Origin: Lewinella sp. LCG006 | Lineage (GTDB): Bacteria > Bacteroidota > Bacteroidia > Chitinophagales > Saprospiraceae | Assembly (NCBI RefSeq): GCF_040784935.1 | Contig: NZ_CP160680.1 | Span: 3,008,501 to 3,072,500 of the forward strand | Length of the DNA stretch: 64,000 nt | Direction: 5' to 3' | Part shown: positions 18,201-26,204 of the stretch, in pieces | Layout: every line of letters begins with the position of its first letter | Numbering within the stretch: position 1 is the stretch's first letter | Translations under genes and position numbers: made by a program | Notes under the pieces: generated by a model | Databases searched by the model: none | What the model was told of the DNA's origin: nothing | What the model saw: only the letters and a program-made list of their open reading frames with translations

Positions 18201-18849
18201 GTTTTGTGTTAGGGATACAGGCATCGGTATCCCCAAAGATCAACAGGGGGCTATCTTTGAACCTTTTCACCAACTAGAAGAAATCATTGATTACACAGAT
18301 ACGGGCACGGGCCTTGGCCTGAGTATCAGCAAAGAACTGATTGAGCAACAAGGCGGAGCGATCCAGTTGGAGAGTACCGTAGGCCAAGGGACGACTTTCT
18401 GCTTTGCCCTCCCGTATGGTTGGAGGTCTCACATTGATAGTATTCCCAAGCAATCATCTGACGATGCTAGTGTCGATTTTCACGGGATGACTTTGTTGTT
18501 GGTAGAAGACAATGAATTTAATCGTTTGTTGACCATCGAAATATTAAAGAATAAACTTCAGGGCGTTACCATCGATCTGGCAGAGAATGGGCAAGTAGCT
18601 GTTGAAATGCAGGCAAGTAAAACTTATGATCTGATTTTGATGGATGTAAGAATGCCAATCATGGACGGTTTTGAAGCCAGCCGCAGCATCCGAAAAGTGG
18701 CACCAAATATCCCAATTCTTGGATTGACGGCCAACGTTATTCCCGAAGAAGTAGCAAAATGCAAACAGAGCGGGATGAATGATGTAGTCACGAAACCTAT
18801 TGATGCAGCAGAGCTTTTGCAGAAAATTCTCTTACTCCTAAACAAATAG
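15238..18849 (+). CDS. Hybrid sensor histidine kinase (Reg_prop propeller, Y_Y_Y, HisKA, HATPase, REC)
   Basis: 1203 residues from ATG 15238. An in-frame ATG at 15193 would overlap the barrel gene by 35 bp; the later start sits after a GGAGG and gives a better signal/anchor segment (ALMVFSCCCSLGAQ). The periplasmic part has many Reg_prop blades (GYLWIASYEGLFRYDG, GQLWVGTSHGLWWLDV, NIWIGHALGLSKIN), then a Y_Y_Y domain (LYAYRMLGYDKEWI about 725-740) and one TM segment at about 794-815. The kinase core has the phospho-acceptor H842 in SHEIRTPLNAI, N/G boxes DTGIGIP (993-999) and GTGLGLS (1023-1029). A C-terminal receiver carries D1136 in LILMDVRMPIMDG. Unlike the commonest hybrid two-component proteins of Bacteroidetes it has no AraC domain, so output must go through a partner. 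The Hpt gene and the OmpR-like gene immediately downstream supply one. Confidence 0.92.
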   Translation: MHESGLKYLWIVAVAVDALLHKAGPLVALMVFSCCCSLGAQTRVTQFDQIGVPEGLPEGHAFDIVQDQIGYLWIASYEGLFRYDGQNAKGFTSSNGVELTNERITDLEPTDSNGLWVATYKGLNYIDLRTGTCRQFLNTSERPNLFSDAHIQELIEDQHGFLWCATQAGVSVINPDKEEFAQLAEKVIVTDYCLDKRNEVLYAASDQGLIQLHSAPLGYSVIVPVGSPAYPSGMTIYQVYQGRNGQLWVGTSHGLWWLDVVTHELKRPEDWPGNQLEVSVRAILEDRNNDLWLGTTKGAIQWLRSQHRIGWHRHDENLQTTIGSDFIQSLYEDNNGNIWIGHALGLSKINPQQKKFALYQTDASLSYNNLNNHFQRLHQRPDGSFLFFTRYTIYRSAYLGAPLEELNDIPFPYYMERFLERSNGELWLAYSAPGKGIYRYEPEKNRLVKVPLKGYFDQQNCFDLEEDIDNPNVLWIGTSEGLCRYHAITGDTMWVHPVLPNGDVKGHIRGFTQTSDGNMWLLAGYMLAKMDKSDFRLTYFPPSDIPHAGPVGDHVREVIEYPEGKLWIALNQGFSSYDMKTGLFQNYGKQEGLEKGALIYALLPAKDGKIWLCTRSNIICFDPEQASFQYYSIPDGVNTGFNRLSYLSAQDGSLLFGGTNGLVAFHPDSIQPNNNRPALVLKDVWIDNHRLAAATQAAYISSLELPAQSSVLTLEVQVLEYIAPARNLYAYRMLGYDKEWIDNGNERRITYTRLPPGAYTLQIKATNYDGVWADDQWLEIAVNVLPNYWQTIYFRAFIILLVSLVLFLFMRNLQQKRKLREEKVIAETNSRYKSKFLANMSHEIRTPLNAIMGLNQLLLGTKLNERQQQFASAIQESSSNLLVIVNDILDQEKIERGRYRFVQRPFELETVLQQLHNTFFYRAQEKGLVFSIHRQREIPQTLIGDPIRLYQILTNLLGNALKFTEKGTIELSVNLLDIKREEEKLSLQFCVRDTGIGIPKDQQGAIFEPFHQLEEIIDYTDTGTGLGLSISKELIEQQGGAIQLESTVGQGTTFCFALPYGWRSHIDSIPKQSSDDASVDFHGMTLLLVEDNEFNRLLTIEILKNKLQGVTIDLAENGQVAVEMQASKTYDLILMDVRMPIMDGFEASRSIRKVAPNIPILGLTANVIPEEVAKCKQSGMNDVVTKPIDAAELLQKILLLLNK

Positions 18850-18869
18850 TCATTCTTAAAGTCGGGCGA

Positions 18870-18927
18870 ATGGTTGATGGTTGACAACCAAAACCATCAT
18901 AACCATCAACAATCAACAATCAACCAT
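18870..18927. repeat. ACCATCAAC-type low-complexity hairpin run
   Basis: TGGTTGATGGTTG (18871-18883) is followed by repeated ACCATCA/AATCAAC units and can fold back on them. Similar runs occur at 57306-57347 and 61301-61335. It fills the gap between the kinase and Hpt genes. Confidence 0.5.
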
Positions 18928-18929
18928 CT

Positions 18930-19253
18930 ATGAAAAGCTACCCTAAATCGCTGGTTCGGTTACTTGGCAACAACCCTGCCATGATCGAAAAATACCTTCA
19001 GCTTTTCAAAACCAATGCACCTGGCGAATTAAGCAACCTGAATGTGTTGATCCAAAAGAAAAAATGGCAGGAAGCAGGAGTCGTCGCTCACGCATTGAAG
19101 AGTCAGTTGCAATACCTTGATTTAGAGGCTGCCGTTCGTTTGGCACAACAGCTGGAGTCACTTTGTGGGCAGGATACACCCGACGAACGAAGAATTAGGC
19201 AGTTGGTCACGCAATTGATGAGAGTTGTGCAAACACAAATCCAGCAGTTATAA
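18930..19253 (+). CDS. Histidine phosphotransfer (Hpt) protein
   Basis: 107 residues, all alpha-helical. It carries VVAHALKSQLQYLDLEAAV, the Hpt signature H-x-L-K-S with the phospho-accepting His at residue 54. Length matches single-domain Hpt proteins (about 100-120). It lies 80 bp after the hybrid kinase and in the same direction, so it is the obvious carrier of phosphate from that kinase's receiver D1136 to a response regulator. The convergent OmpR-like regulator overlaps its 3' end by 6 bp and is the most likely final acceptor. The pairing is inferred from position. Confidence 0.88.
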   Translation: MKSYPKSLVRLLGNNPAMIEKYLQLFKTNAPGELSNLNVLIQKKKWQEAGVVAHALKSQLQYLDLEAAVRLAQQLESLCGQDTPDERRIRQLVTQLMRVVQTQIQQL

Positions 19254-19964
19254 TTCAGCAGGCCTAATCACCAACCGATAACCAACACCATGGATATTGA
19301 GGATGGAAATAGCGGGGTCTCTGGCTAGTAGACTTCTTAATTTACTTACGTAGACATTCAAACTTCTTCCGTGGAGTTGGTCCTCATCTTGCCAGAGGCG
19401 GTGCAGTGCTGTCGTACGTTGTATGAAGCCATCTGAGCGTTCACAAAAAAGGGCCAAGAGCTGAGCTTCCAGGTTGCTTAGCTTTTTCGTGTTTCCTTCA
19501 AAATACAATTCACGCAAACGCACATTAAAGCTATATTTTCCTATCTCAATAGTGGCAGCACTCTTGGTTTGGTGAGCAATGGATGAGGCTCCTTCGTGCC
19601 TGCGCAGCACTACCTGAATACGGAGGTGCAGTTCCTCCAAACTAAAAGGCTTAGCGATATAGTCGTCTGCTCCTAGCAGTAGTCCCTTTATTCGGTCTTC
19701 GGTAGCGGCCATACTGGTAAGGAAAATAAAGGGCAGATTGGGTTGTAGTAACCGCAGGTTTTTGGCAAATTCATAACCATCGACAATAGGCATTCTTACA
19801 TCTAAAATGCCGCAATCAAAGGAAGTCTCCGCAAGGACTTTTGCGCCAAGTGTTGCATTGCTGCACCATGTTACTTCTATGTTTTTTGTGCCCAGGTATT
19901 CTACTACCAAAGGGCTAAGGACGCGATCATCGTCTACCAGCAATATTTTATTCGTAACCGACAT
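19248..19964 (-). CDS. OmpR/PhoB-type response regulator
   Basis: 238 residues. The receiver domain (about 5-120) has KILLVDDDRVLSPLV, the phospho-acceptor Asp in FDCGILDVRMPIVDGYEF, FIFLTSMAATEDRIKGLLLG and ADDYIAKPFSLEELHLRI. A winged-helix Trans_reg_C domain follows (LSNLEAQLLALFCERSDGFI, then LNVYVSKLRSLLARDP and ILNIHGVGYRLVI). It is convergent with Hpt (6-bp overlap) and lies 9 bp downstream of lgt on the same strand, so it may be co-transcribed with lgt. It is a DNA-binding output candidate for the kinase-Hpt relay. The alternative is a response regulator for an unlinked kinase. Confidence 0.92.
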   Translation of the reverse strand: MSVTNKILLVDDDRVLSPLVVEYLGTKNIEVTWCSNATLGAKVLAETSFDCGILDVRMPIVDGYEFAKNLRLLQPNLPFIFLTSMAATEDRIKGLLLGADDYIAKPFSLEELHLRIQVVLRRHEGASSIAHQTKSAATIEIGKYSFNVRLRELYFEGNTKKLSNLEAQLLALFCERSDGFIQRTTALHRLWQDEDQLHGRSLNVYVSKLRSLLARDPAISILNIHGVGYRLVIRPAEL

Positions 19965-19973
19965 GGGAGCTTG

Positions 19974-21134
19974 TTATTGGGTAACCCGCTTTTTAGCCAA
20001 TAGCAGCCATCCGGCCCATACAACGCCAATGCCCAAGAGGATCAGTGCAATAAATTCTGCCTGCGTAAAACCTCCTAAACCTTCGTGGCGGTCATTGACA
20101 CGGATGCCTTCGATGAGGAATCGTTCAGCACCGTTGAACATCAGGTAAATGGCAAAGAGCAGCCCCGGCCAGGGTGTTGTCTTTTTGCGTAAGCTCCACA
20201 GAATGAGACCAATGCTAAACGCCATCGTGGTTTCATAAACGGAAGTAGGATAAACACCTTCCGGCAAATGACTGCAATATTTTCCAACACAATCTGCCAT
20301 CTCCACACCGCGATTGAGCACATTGCGAGGATAGTCCTGGGCCCATAGCCAGTCGGGCAAAAACCACCAGTCGGGCTGGGCTGCTGCCGGAATCCCCCAG
20401 TCGCCATCACCAGCCAGGTGGCACCCCATACGTCCAACGCCATAGGAGACAATCAGCGCCGGAGCGACCGCATCCATCACGGGCAAAACCGGGATAGCCT
20501 TGCGACGAAGCAAGATATACACGCCTACAAAACCACCAATTAAACCACCGTAAATCGTCCAGCCATCCCCGGAGAAGAGTTGTCCCATGGGGTCGGCCAG
20601 AAAAGCCTGTGGTTGCTCGACAACGGTAAACAGTTTGGCACCAATGATGCCAGAAATAACCGCCACGGTAGAGATGTCCATGATCCTGTCGTGCGGATAA
20701 AGCGTCTTGAGTTCTTCCTTGGTACCTTGCTTTTTGCGCTGCGCATCGAGGTAGAAATAGTAAGCCGTAAGGATCACCGCACCAATAATACCACCAAGCC
20801 AACTCCCCTTGCCGGAAATAATGATACTGGCAGGGTCGGCCTGCATAGTCTCCAGATTTTGGGCAACAAACACCAGCTTGAAGCCAACGATAAAACCAAA
20901 AAAAGCATTGAGCACATAATCCTGCAAACTCAGTGGCGCATTGCTGACAATCTTGGCCGCCACTCCCTGGAATTGGCCAATTTCCGCACGCCGCTGGAGT
21001 TCTTTTTTTAATAAAAATGCTGCCGTCAATACCGCCAAAGCAACGAGCAGACCAAAGGTCTTAAAAATGCTCAGCCAGTTGTCGGCGGCAGTGCCGAAAA
21101 GATCGTGGAATACGTAGGAAAGATCAGGATACAT
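19974..21134 (-). CDS. lgt: Prolipoprotein diacylglyceryl transferase
   Basis: 386 residues and polytopic. Lgt transfers diacylglycerol from phosphatidylglycerol to the lipobox cysteine of prolipoproteins at the inner membrane. The family signature is visible as VSYGVGRMGCHLAGDGDWG around residue 230, the Bacteroidota variant of GRxGNxxNxE. Other supporting stretches are GDGWTIYGGLIGGFVGVYIL and the C-terminal MFNGAERFLIEGIRVNDR, matching the conserved R-F-x-x-E-xx-R segment. It is longer than the approximately 260-290 residues of proteobacterial Lgt because of an N-terminal extension with extra membrane helices, usual in this phylum. The upstream gap carries a TGACGG palindromic repeat. lspA is at 48335, so both lipoprotein-processing genes are in the window but unlinked. 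Confidence 0.9.
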   Translation of the reverse strand: MYPDLSYVFHDLFGTAADNWLSIFKTFGLLVALAVLTAAFLLKKELQRRAEIGQFQGVAAKIVSNAPLSLQDYVLNAFFGFIVGFKLVFVAQNLETMQADPASIIISGKGSWLGGIIGAVILTAYYFYLDAQRKKQGTKEELKTLYPHDRIMDISTVAVISGIIGAKLFTVVEQPQAFLADPMGQLFSGDGWTIYGGLIGGFVGVYILLRRKAIPVLPVMDAVAPALIVSYGVGRMGCHLAGDGDWGIPAAAQPDWWFLPDWLWAQDYPRNVLNRGVEMADCVGKYCSHLPEGVYPTSVYETTMAFSIGLILWSLRKKTTPWPGLLFAIYLMFNGAERFLIEGIRVNDRHEGLGGFTQAEFIALILLGIGVVWAGWLLLAKKRVTQ

Positions 21135-21163
21135 GCGTTGGTGGTCTTGATTTTTTGGCTAAT

Positions 21164-21211
21164 TAGTGACGGATCAAAAATGGAATAAGTTATTTCCGTC
21201 AAATTACTTAG
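21164..21211. repeat. TGACGG palindromic repeat, minimal copy
   Basis: TTAGTGACGGATCAAAAATG (21164-21183) is followed directly by GAATAAGTTATTTCCGTCAA and ATTACTTAG. It looks like the two ends of the 1364-1499 hairpin joined with the middle removed. It lies between lgt and the cytochrome c gene. Confidence 0.6.
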
Positions 21212-21241
21212 TAACGCAAGGATAAGGTTTATTACTGTTTT

Positions 21242-21760
21242 TTAGAACATTTTGCTGTCCTGTAGGCTGAGGTCATAGCTATAAATGCCCCCATAATTCA
21301 CTTCAATATATCCGATCACCGCATCAATCTCTTCGTCTGTCAGGTTTTCAAAGCTATTCATAACGGTTGGCCTCCATTCCTGCCAAAGCTCTTGTGCGCG
21401 CTGATTTTCGCCTTCAGCAATCATTTTTTGGGAGTTTCTTATCCAGGCGTATAATGCTTCCTTTCCACCGTGGTTTTCCCAACGCCTCTCCGTGCCTCCG
21501 AGCGCTGGCCCCGTCAGGTTGGTCTTCATATCGCCAGCATGGCAGGCAGCACAGTTGTTGCGGAAAATGCTTTTTCCTAACGCTAAATCCAGTTGTTGGT
21601 ATTTTGGATCGTTAGCCCATTTTTCCGTAGGCGATACTGTTCCACAGTAAAAATTCCCAGTGCTGTTTTGGCCCTGCCATTCGTGGAAACAAAGCAGAAA
21701 AAACAAACCGGTGAGCAAGAGCCAGCATAGAATAGCGAGTGTAGAGAAATAGCGTAGCAT
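21242..21760 (-). CDS. Membrane-anchored class I cytochrome c
   Basis: 172 residues with one N-terminal hydrophobic segment (residues 8-25, uncleaved anchor or signal). A single heme-binding motif C70-A-A-C73-H74 is followed by GDMKTNLTGPALGGTERRW, a typical class I cytochrome c continuation, with M134 in VMNSFENL as the likely sixth ligand. The final TDEEIDAVIGYIEVN helix is also characteristic. It should act as a periplasm-facing electron carrier. No oxidase or dehydrogenase is adjacent, so its redox partner is unknown. The other heme c protein in the window is the lipoprotein at 61537. Confidence 0.88.
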   Translation of the reverse strand: MLRYFSTLAILCWLLLTGLFFLLCFHEWQGQNSTGNFYCGTVSPTEKWANDPKYQQLDLALGKSIFRNNCAACHAGDMKTNLTGPALGGTERRWENHGGKEALYAWIRNSQKMIAEGENQRAQELWQEWRPTVMNSFENLTDEEIDAVIGYIEVNYGGIYSYDLSLQDSKMF

Positions 21761-21840
21761 AGGTGTTTTGTTTGATTAGCTATTATGAACAGTCTCAGTT
21801 AGGTCCATAGGTGCTTTCTAACCTTAATTAACCTGATTAA

Positions 21841-23226
21841 TTATTCCGGTGCATTTTGCCATTTATCCCATACTGGACTTAAATCCACACCCGTTGCTTT
21901 GGACATAATCGGCTCAATTTCATTGTATTTGAATGCCCTTTTATTGTCTTTTGACCAACTCAACAAGCCAAGAATAGCCTCTTTAAAAGATTTGATCCCG
22001 TTGGTTTGTTGTTGAATGTAGTTATCTAAATCATGAGCCATGAGTGCTCCTCTGGAGAAAAGGTTTTTTCCTATCCTGAAATCGGAGGCATATTGGGTTG
22101 AGCCCAGAAGAGATAATTCCTTTAAGGATTTGTTTTTGATAAAATCCGGAGCATTATCCATGTTTGATTGCCACCAGTTTAATATTTCCTCGTTTTTAAG
22201 GATTTCATAGTAAGAAACATACCAGATAAATCCTTCATTCAGCCAGATTGTTTCGATTAGCGGTGCTACTTGCCAGGCAAAAGGATGATATCCTTCCCCC
22301 CAGGACCTTAGTGGAACCCATGAATGTCCGATATGATGTATGATACTTCCTAGATCTCTATTGGTATCATATTCCTTGGAAATATCTCGGTGGGCCGTCA
22401 TACTATTCAAGTGTTCCATATTAAAGCCGTAGTCATGTCTTTCTGATATAGGATTCAGAAACTCATAAACTAAGGTATAATGAGGCATGGGAATGTATTC
22501 AAAATAATCAGCAAGTTGCTGCAGCGCTAATAAGCCTCTCTTCCCGATCCCTTCCAAATCAATGCTTGTTTCCGCATAGGTCGCTACAAATAAAGGAATT
22601 TGCGCTTCTTCCACACGAATCACCTGAACGCCCTTACCTAAGAGATACTGAGCATCAACCAGTACGGCATAGTTTTCAGCCTCATAACTATCTGTTCCAT
22701 TTTTTCGGTTGATATCAGGCCTTAAGGTACTGAAAACAGGCCATGAGGGGTCGGTTTTGATGGTTAGATGGATCGCTTCGTTTTCAAGACCTTCAACAAA
22801 TCCGAACACGGAATACCCAAACAGTCCAAGATAGTCTTCGCGGGCTTTGGAACTTGTGGAGGCATCCAATAAATCAATTTCCATTTTTTGAATGTCGACC
22901 GTATAACTCACTTTATTTAGAAGCTCATTACTTTCTCCAAACGTAAAGAAGCTTCCGTCCCCTATCATTCCTGGCAACTGCTTACCTGTAGCGGTATAAC
23001 CAACTACATCATCAACAAATGCCAGGTAGTTGGTCAGAATATAGGTTCCCGGTGCACTTCTTGGAATCACTAATTTGGCATCAGTGGCAGATAGCGCATC
23101 AAATGTGATTTCAATAGTTACTTTATTTAAATCTGCTTTATTGTCAAGCAAATAGCTGATCTTTTGCTGCGCGTTTAAACTTGTGATAGATAGGATAAAC
23201 GAAAATAGAACTATAAACCTCCTCAT
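21841..23226 (-). CDS. Exported M61 (glycyl aminopeptidase)-like protein with altered zinc motif
   Basis: 461 residues with signal peptide MRRFIVLFSFILSITSLNAQ. The N-terminal beta domain (about 22-220) and the following catalytic-like helical domain match the M61 layout, including YGFNMEHLNSMTA and the downstream TIWLNEGFIWYVSYYEI whose E331 would be the third zinc ligand. The expected HExxH motif, however, reads H297-H298-I-G-H301: the catalytic Glu is replaced by His. The codons are CAT CAT, so this is not a simple one-base change from GAA or GAG. It also lacks the C-terminal PDZ region seen in many M61 members. It may be a non-peptidase or use a different base. It is last in a four-gene minus-strand operon of exported hydrolases. 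Confidence 0.8.
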   Translation of the reverse strand: MRRFIVLFSFILSITSLNAQQKISYLLDNKADLNKVTIEITFDALSATDAKLVIPRSAPGTYILTNYLAFVDDVVGYTATGKQLPGMIGDGSFFTFGESNELLNKVSYTVDIQKMEIDLLDASTSSKAREDYLGLFGYSVFGFVEGLENEAIHLTIKTDPSWPVFSTLRPDINRKNGTDSYEAENYAVLVDAQYLLGKGVQVIRVEEAQIPLFVATYAETSIDLEGIGKRGLLALQQLADYFEYIPMPHYTLVYEFLNPISERHDYGFNMEHLNSMTAHRDISKEYDTNRDLGSIIHHIGHSWVPLRSWGEGYHPFAWQVAPLIETIWLNEGFIWYVSYYEILKNEEILNWWQSNMDNAPDFIKNKSLKELSLLGSTQYASDFRIGKNLFSRGALMAHDLDNYIQQQTNGIKSFKEAILGLLSWSKDNKRAFKYNEIEPIMSKATGVDLSPVWDKWQNAPE

Positions 23227-23242
23227 GTTGATAATGTTATGA

Positions 23243-23264
23243 AGTGTGGAGTCTTATCCACACT
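23243..23264 (-). promoter_or_regulatory. Perfect 8-bp hairpin between amidohydrolase and M61 genes
   Basis: AGTGTGGA and TCCACACT flank a 6-nt loop, 16 bp upstream of the M61-like start codon. It could be an attenuator, a processing site or an operator. There is no U-run on the minus strand directly after it, so a strong terminator is unlikely. Confidence 0.4.
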
Positions 23265-23346
23265 ATATTACGTATAATACACCAAAACAGTAACAAACAC
23301 GAATCAAACCGCCTTTTTCAATAGTGTACCATAAAAATTCTGGCTT

Positions 23347-24747
23347 TTATTGAGTTTTCCTTGATGCTTTCAATGACATAAGTTTACTTTTATCGTAAAT
23401 ATTCTCTCCTTTTACGACCATATTTATACTTCCAATATTTTCAATATCCTCAAGCGGATTCCTGGTGAGCACAATTAGATGCGCCATCTTCCCGACTTCA
23501 ATACCACCATAATATTTGTCAAGCCCAAAGAATTTTGGGCCGCTTATCACTGACGTTGATAAAGCCTGCTGAGGAGTGAGTCCCGTCTCGACTAGTAATG
23601 CCAATTCGCTATGTAAAGCGGCCCCTGGATAAACATACGAATTAGATGGACCACAATCTGATCCGGCCAGAATAGTTATACCAGCTTGAAACATCGGTAA
23701 CACCAGGCTGCGTTCCCGAATGTCCATATCGAGCATCAATTGCTTTCCTTCAGGACTCCGGTTTTGCGCTTGCTTTAGCCTTCTTTCATAAGTTTTTTGA
23801 ATGCCAGGTCCTATCAGTGGTAAAAGGCTATCCACAGTGGGATCCATATCCGCCAACTGCATGATCACCTGTGATACATATAAAGTCGGAGTGACGTAGA
23901 AATCCTCTGATGACAGTTTAGCAATAGCATCTTTTGCGAGATCTTCATCATAGGTTTCAAGAACCTGTGGAAACATACCAAAACCTAGGTTTAGTTGTCT
24001 TAAACTATCCCCGATAGGAGAAGCCAGGCTTAGAAAAGAAAAAAGATGTTCAACACCATCAAGGCCGAATTCAACAGCTTCAAAATGATCTGCGGACAAT
24101 GGTATATGTCCTGTTACTTTTAGTCCACGCTTTTCGCACGCTTCTATAATACGGTAATACAGTTCCGGAGATAGTGAGCTAGCATAGATTTTTACAAAGT
24201 CTACTTTCAGGCCTTCCAGTACCTCCAAGGCCGGTGGTATATCTTCTAACTTGCCGATTGCAATTGATCCGGCCCAAAACGGATCAGCACCATCAAGCTT
24301 CGGGCCGGAGGTGAAAATGTTGGGTCCGGCCAGTTGGCCTTCCCTTATTTTATTTCTCCATTGCAGTACGCTTTGTGAAATATCACCTCCCATATCCCTG
24401 ATGGTGGTCACTCCGTGGGCGATAAATAGCGGCAACAAGTTTTTATTTTCGTCGGTCAGGGAATCACCTCCTCTAAAATGGACATGATTGTCCCACAAGC
24501 CGGGCATGACAAACTTTTCTTTGGCATCGATAATTTGGTCAGACGCATACCTATCCGCGGATGCCATATTGGCTACCAATTGAATAGTGTCTTTGTTGAT
24601 ACCGATCAACTTCCCAGGTAGAACCTTACCACCCGCTACGTCAATAACCGAAGCGTTGATGATTAGTAAATCAAATTTTTCTTTGGCCTTCGGTTGACAG
24701 GCAACCATAAGAATTAAAATAAAACAGTAGGTAGGTAGTTTATTCAT
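23347..24747 (-). CDS. Lipoprotein amidohydrolase (imidazolonepropionase/prolidase-like), second in operon order
   Basis: 466 residues with a lipoprotein signal (FILILMVACQ, lipobox Cys at 17). The amidohydrolase-superfamily fold is shown by MPGLWDNHVHFRGG (metal-binding H-x-H), VTTIRDMGGD, VKIYASS (possible carboxylated Lys), VTGHIPLS and GVEHLFSF (metal His residues), and ILAGSDCGPSN (metal Asp). The C-terminal KMAHLIVLTRNPLEDI closes the small beta domain. Members of this branch hydrolyse Xaa-Pro dipeptides, cyclic amides or related substrates; the exact substrate is not readable. Its start overlaps the upstream amidohydrolase stop by 8 bp, indicating translational coupling. Periplasmic or outer-membrane attachment is inferred from the lipobox. 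Confidence 0.87.
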   Translation of the reverse strand: MNKLPTYCFILILMVACQPKAKEKFDLLIINASVIDVAGGKVLPGKLIGINKDTIQLVANMASADRYASDQIIDAKEKFVMPGLWDNHVHFRGGDSLTDENKNLLPLFIAHGVTTIRDMGGDISQSVLQWRNKIREGQLAGPNIFTSGPKLDGADPFWAGSIAIGKLEDIPPALEVLEGLKVDFVKIYASSLSPELYYRIIEACEKRGLKVTGHIPLSADHFEAVEFGLDGVEHLFSFLSLASPIGDSLRQLNLGFGMFPQVLETYDEDLAKDAIAKLSSEDFYVTPTLYVSQVIMQLADMDPTVDSLLPLIGPGIQKTYERRLKQAQNRSPEGKQLMLDMDIRERSLVLPMFQAGITILAGSDCGPSNSYVYPGAALHSELALLVETGLTPQQALSTSVISGPKFFGLDKYYGGIEVGKMAHLIVLTRNPLEDIENIGSINMVVKGENIYDKSKLMSLKASRKTQ

Positions 24748-26140
24748 TGTATATCGAATTCATAACTCCAGTTCTCATGACGTGGGTTATGGAGCGAAAG
24801 TTGGTAATATCAATCGCGGGGTCTTTTTCTAGAATGATAAGGTTAGCGAACTTTCCTTTTTCCAAGGTTCCAAAATCATCAGCTCTATCCATTGCTATGG
24901 CACCATTTTGGGTAGCCATTACAATGATTTCTTTAGGTTCTATTCCGGCTTTTTGCATCATTTCCATTTCATAATAAATAGATACTCCATGAAAAGTTCC
25001 TGGGTTGCCAGCATCAGTGGCTACTGCAACTTTAATTCCTGCATCATGTACTTTTTTTAAGTTTTGCAGTATTATTGGTTCATCCTGACTCACATAATTC
25101 TCAAACCGCTTTATGCGCTCTTCAAGGTTAAAATCCACGGGTAGCTTATCTAAATAGTCAGTGCTTGTTTCTAAAAAAGTTTTTGCACGAACATCCATTG
25201 CATTATGAGCATCATCAAAATCCCATTTTTCCTTAAAGGATTTAAATGCTTCTAAATAACCTCGTGTCACCGTTATTGTTGGTAGGTAGATAATATCATT
25301 CTTTAGGGCTAGCTGTATAAATTCTTCATCTACCTCTTTATCCTCAACACTATGCACCAGAATCTTAGCACCAAGTCTTAAGGCTTCTTTTGCTTGGTCT
25401 AAGCTTGTGGCATGAACAATGAGTTTATTATTTTGGTTATGGGTTTCATCCGCAACTGCTCGTAGGCTTTTCATAAAAGAGGAGTCCTTAAGCATAACAC
25501 CCCAAATTTTAATCCCTGTAGAACCTAGGTTACTATATTGTCGCACGGTCTCTCTTCCCATTTCTGGCGATGACAAATACACCATTTGTTTTGCGTCTGA
25601 AGTATTAAAGTAGTCAAGTCGGTTTTGATCAACACCAGAAAGTAATGGTCCTGATGCCGCTACATGAGGTGCATTTTCATTGTTTTCAGCCTCTTCTTGT
25701 CGTGTAATGCTCCATAAAAACCCACCTACGTCATAAACGCCCGTAACTCCAGAACGTAAATAGGCATCATAATAGGATTGAGGATTGTTTTTTAAATCAT
25801 CTTGAAGTTCGTCAAAATCAAAATAGTCTCTTAAATCTACAACGTTTGGTCTTGCATCAAAAAATCCAGTTTGAGCAAAATGAATATGAGCATCTATCAG
25901 TCCAGGTGTTACAAATTGCCCAGTAATATCAATTATTTCAGCTCCTTTTGGAATGGTTACCGTTTTATCGCCAATCTCTAATATTGTACTACCTTGGATA
26001 ATAATTATTCCGTTTTTTATTACGTCACCTTTTCCATTATAAATGGTAGCATTTTTTAATACCAGCACATCTGTTGGCTTATTTTGAGTGCAGCCGCATA
26101 TAAATACGAGACACAGTAAAAAGTAAAATAGCTTTTTCAT
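24740..26140 (-). CDS. Lipoprotein amidohydrolase, first of the pair
   Basis: 466 residues from the ATG at 26140. A longer frame from 26173 exists, but the later ATG begins a textbook lipoprotein signal (MKKLFYFLLCLVFICGC, then TQ). Amidohydrolase motifs are VTPGLIDAHIHFAQTG (H-x-H), GVYDVGGF, GIKIWGVML (possible carboxylated Lys), LIVHATSLDQ, ILVHSVEDKEVD and VAVATDAGNPG (metal Asp). The end KGKFANLIILEKDPAIDI is the usual C-terminal strand. It is a paralogue of the next gene, differing widely in sequence, and overlaps it by 8 bp. Codon use and base composition are AT-richer than in the flanking housekeeping genes, which hints at a different origin for this operon. Confidence 0.87.
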   Translation of the reverse strand: MKKLFYFLLCLVFICGCTQNKPTDVLVLKNATIYNGKGDVIKNGIIIIQGSTILEIGDKTVTIPKGAEIIDITGQFVTPGLIDAHIHFAQTGFFDARPNVVDLRDYFDFDELQDDLKNNPQSYYDAYLRSGVTGVYDVGGFLWSITRQEEAENNENAPHVAASGPLLSGVDQNRLDYFNTSDAKQMVYLSSPEMGRETVRQYSNLGSTGIKIWGVMLKDSSFMKSLRAVADETHNQNNKLIVHATSLDQAKEALRLGAKILVHSVEDKEVDEEFIQLALKNDIIYLPTITVTRGYLEAFKSFKEKWDFDDAHNAMDVRAKTFLETSTDYLDKLPVDFNLEERIKRFENYVSQDEPIILQNLKKVHDAGIKVAVATDAGNPGTFHGVSIYYEMEMMQKAGIEPKEIIVMATQNGAIAMDRADDFGTLEKGKFANLIILEKDPAIDITNFRSITHVMRTGVMNSIYNE

Positions 26141-26204
26141 GTTTTCCAAATTATAGCTAACGTCCTGTATCATGGTGTCTTGGCTGACGATAGGAGGCCA
26201 TGCA

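Noticed and set aside
18870-18927. A transcription terminator between kinase and Hpt genes
   Set aside because: The run can fold but lacks a GC-rich stem and a T-tract; it is better explained as one of the ACCATCAAC low-complexity repeats.
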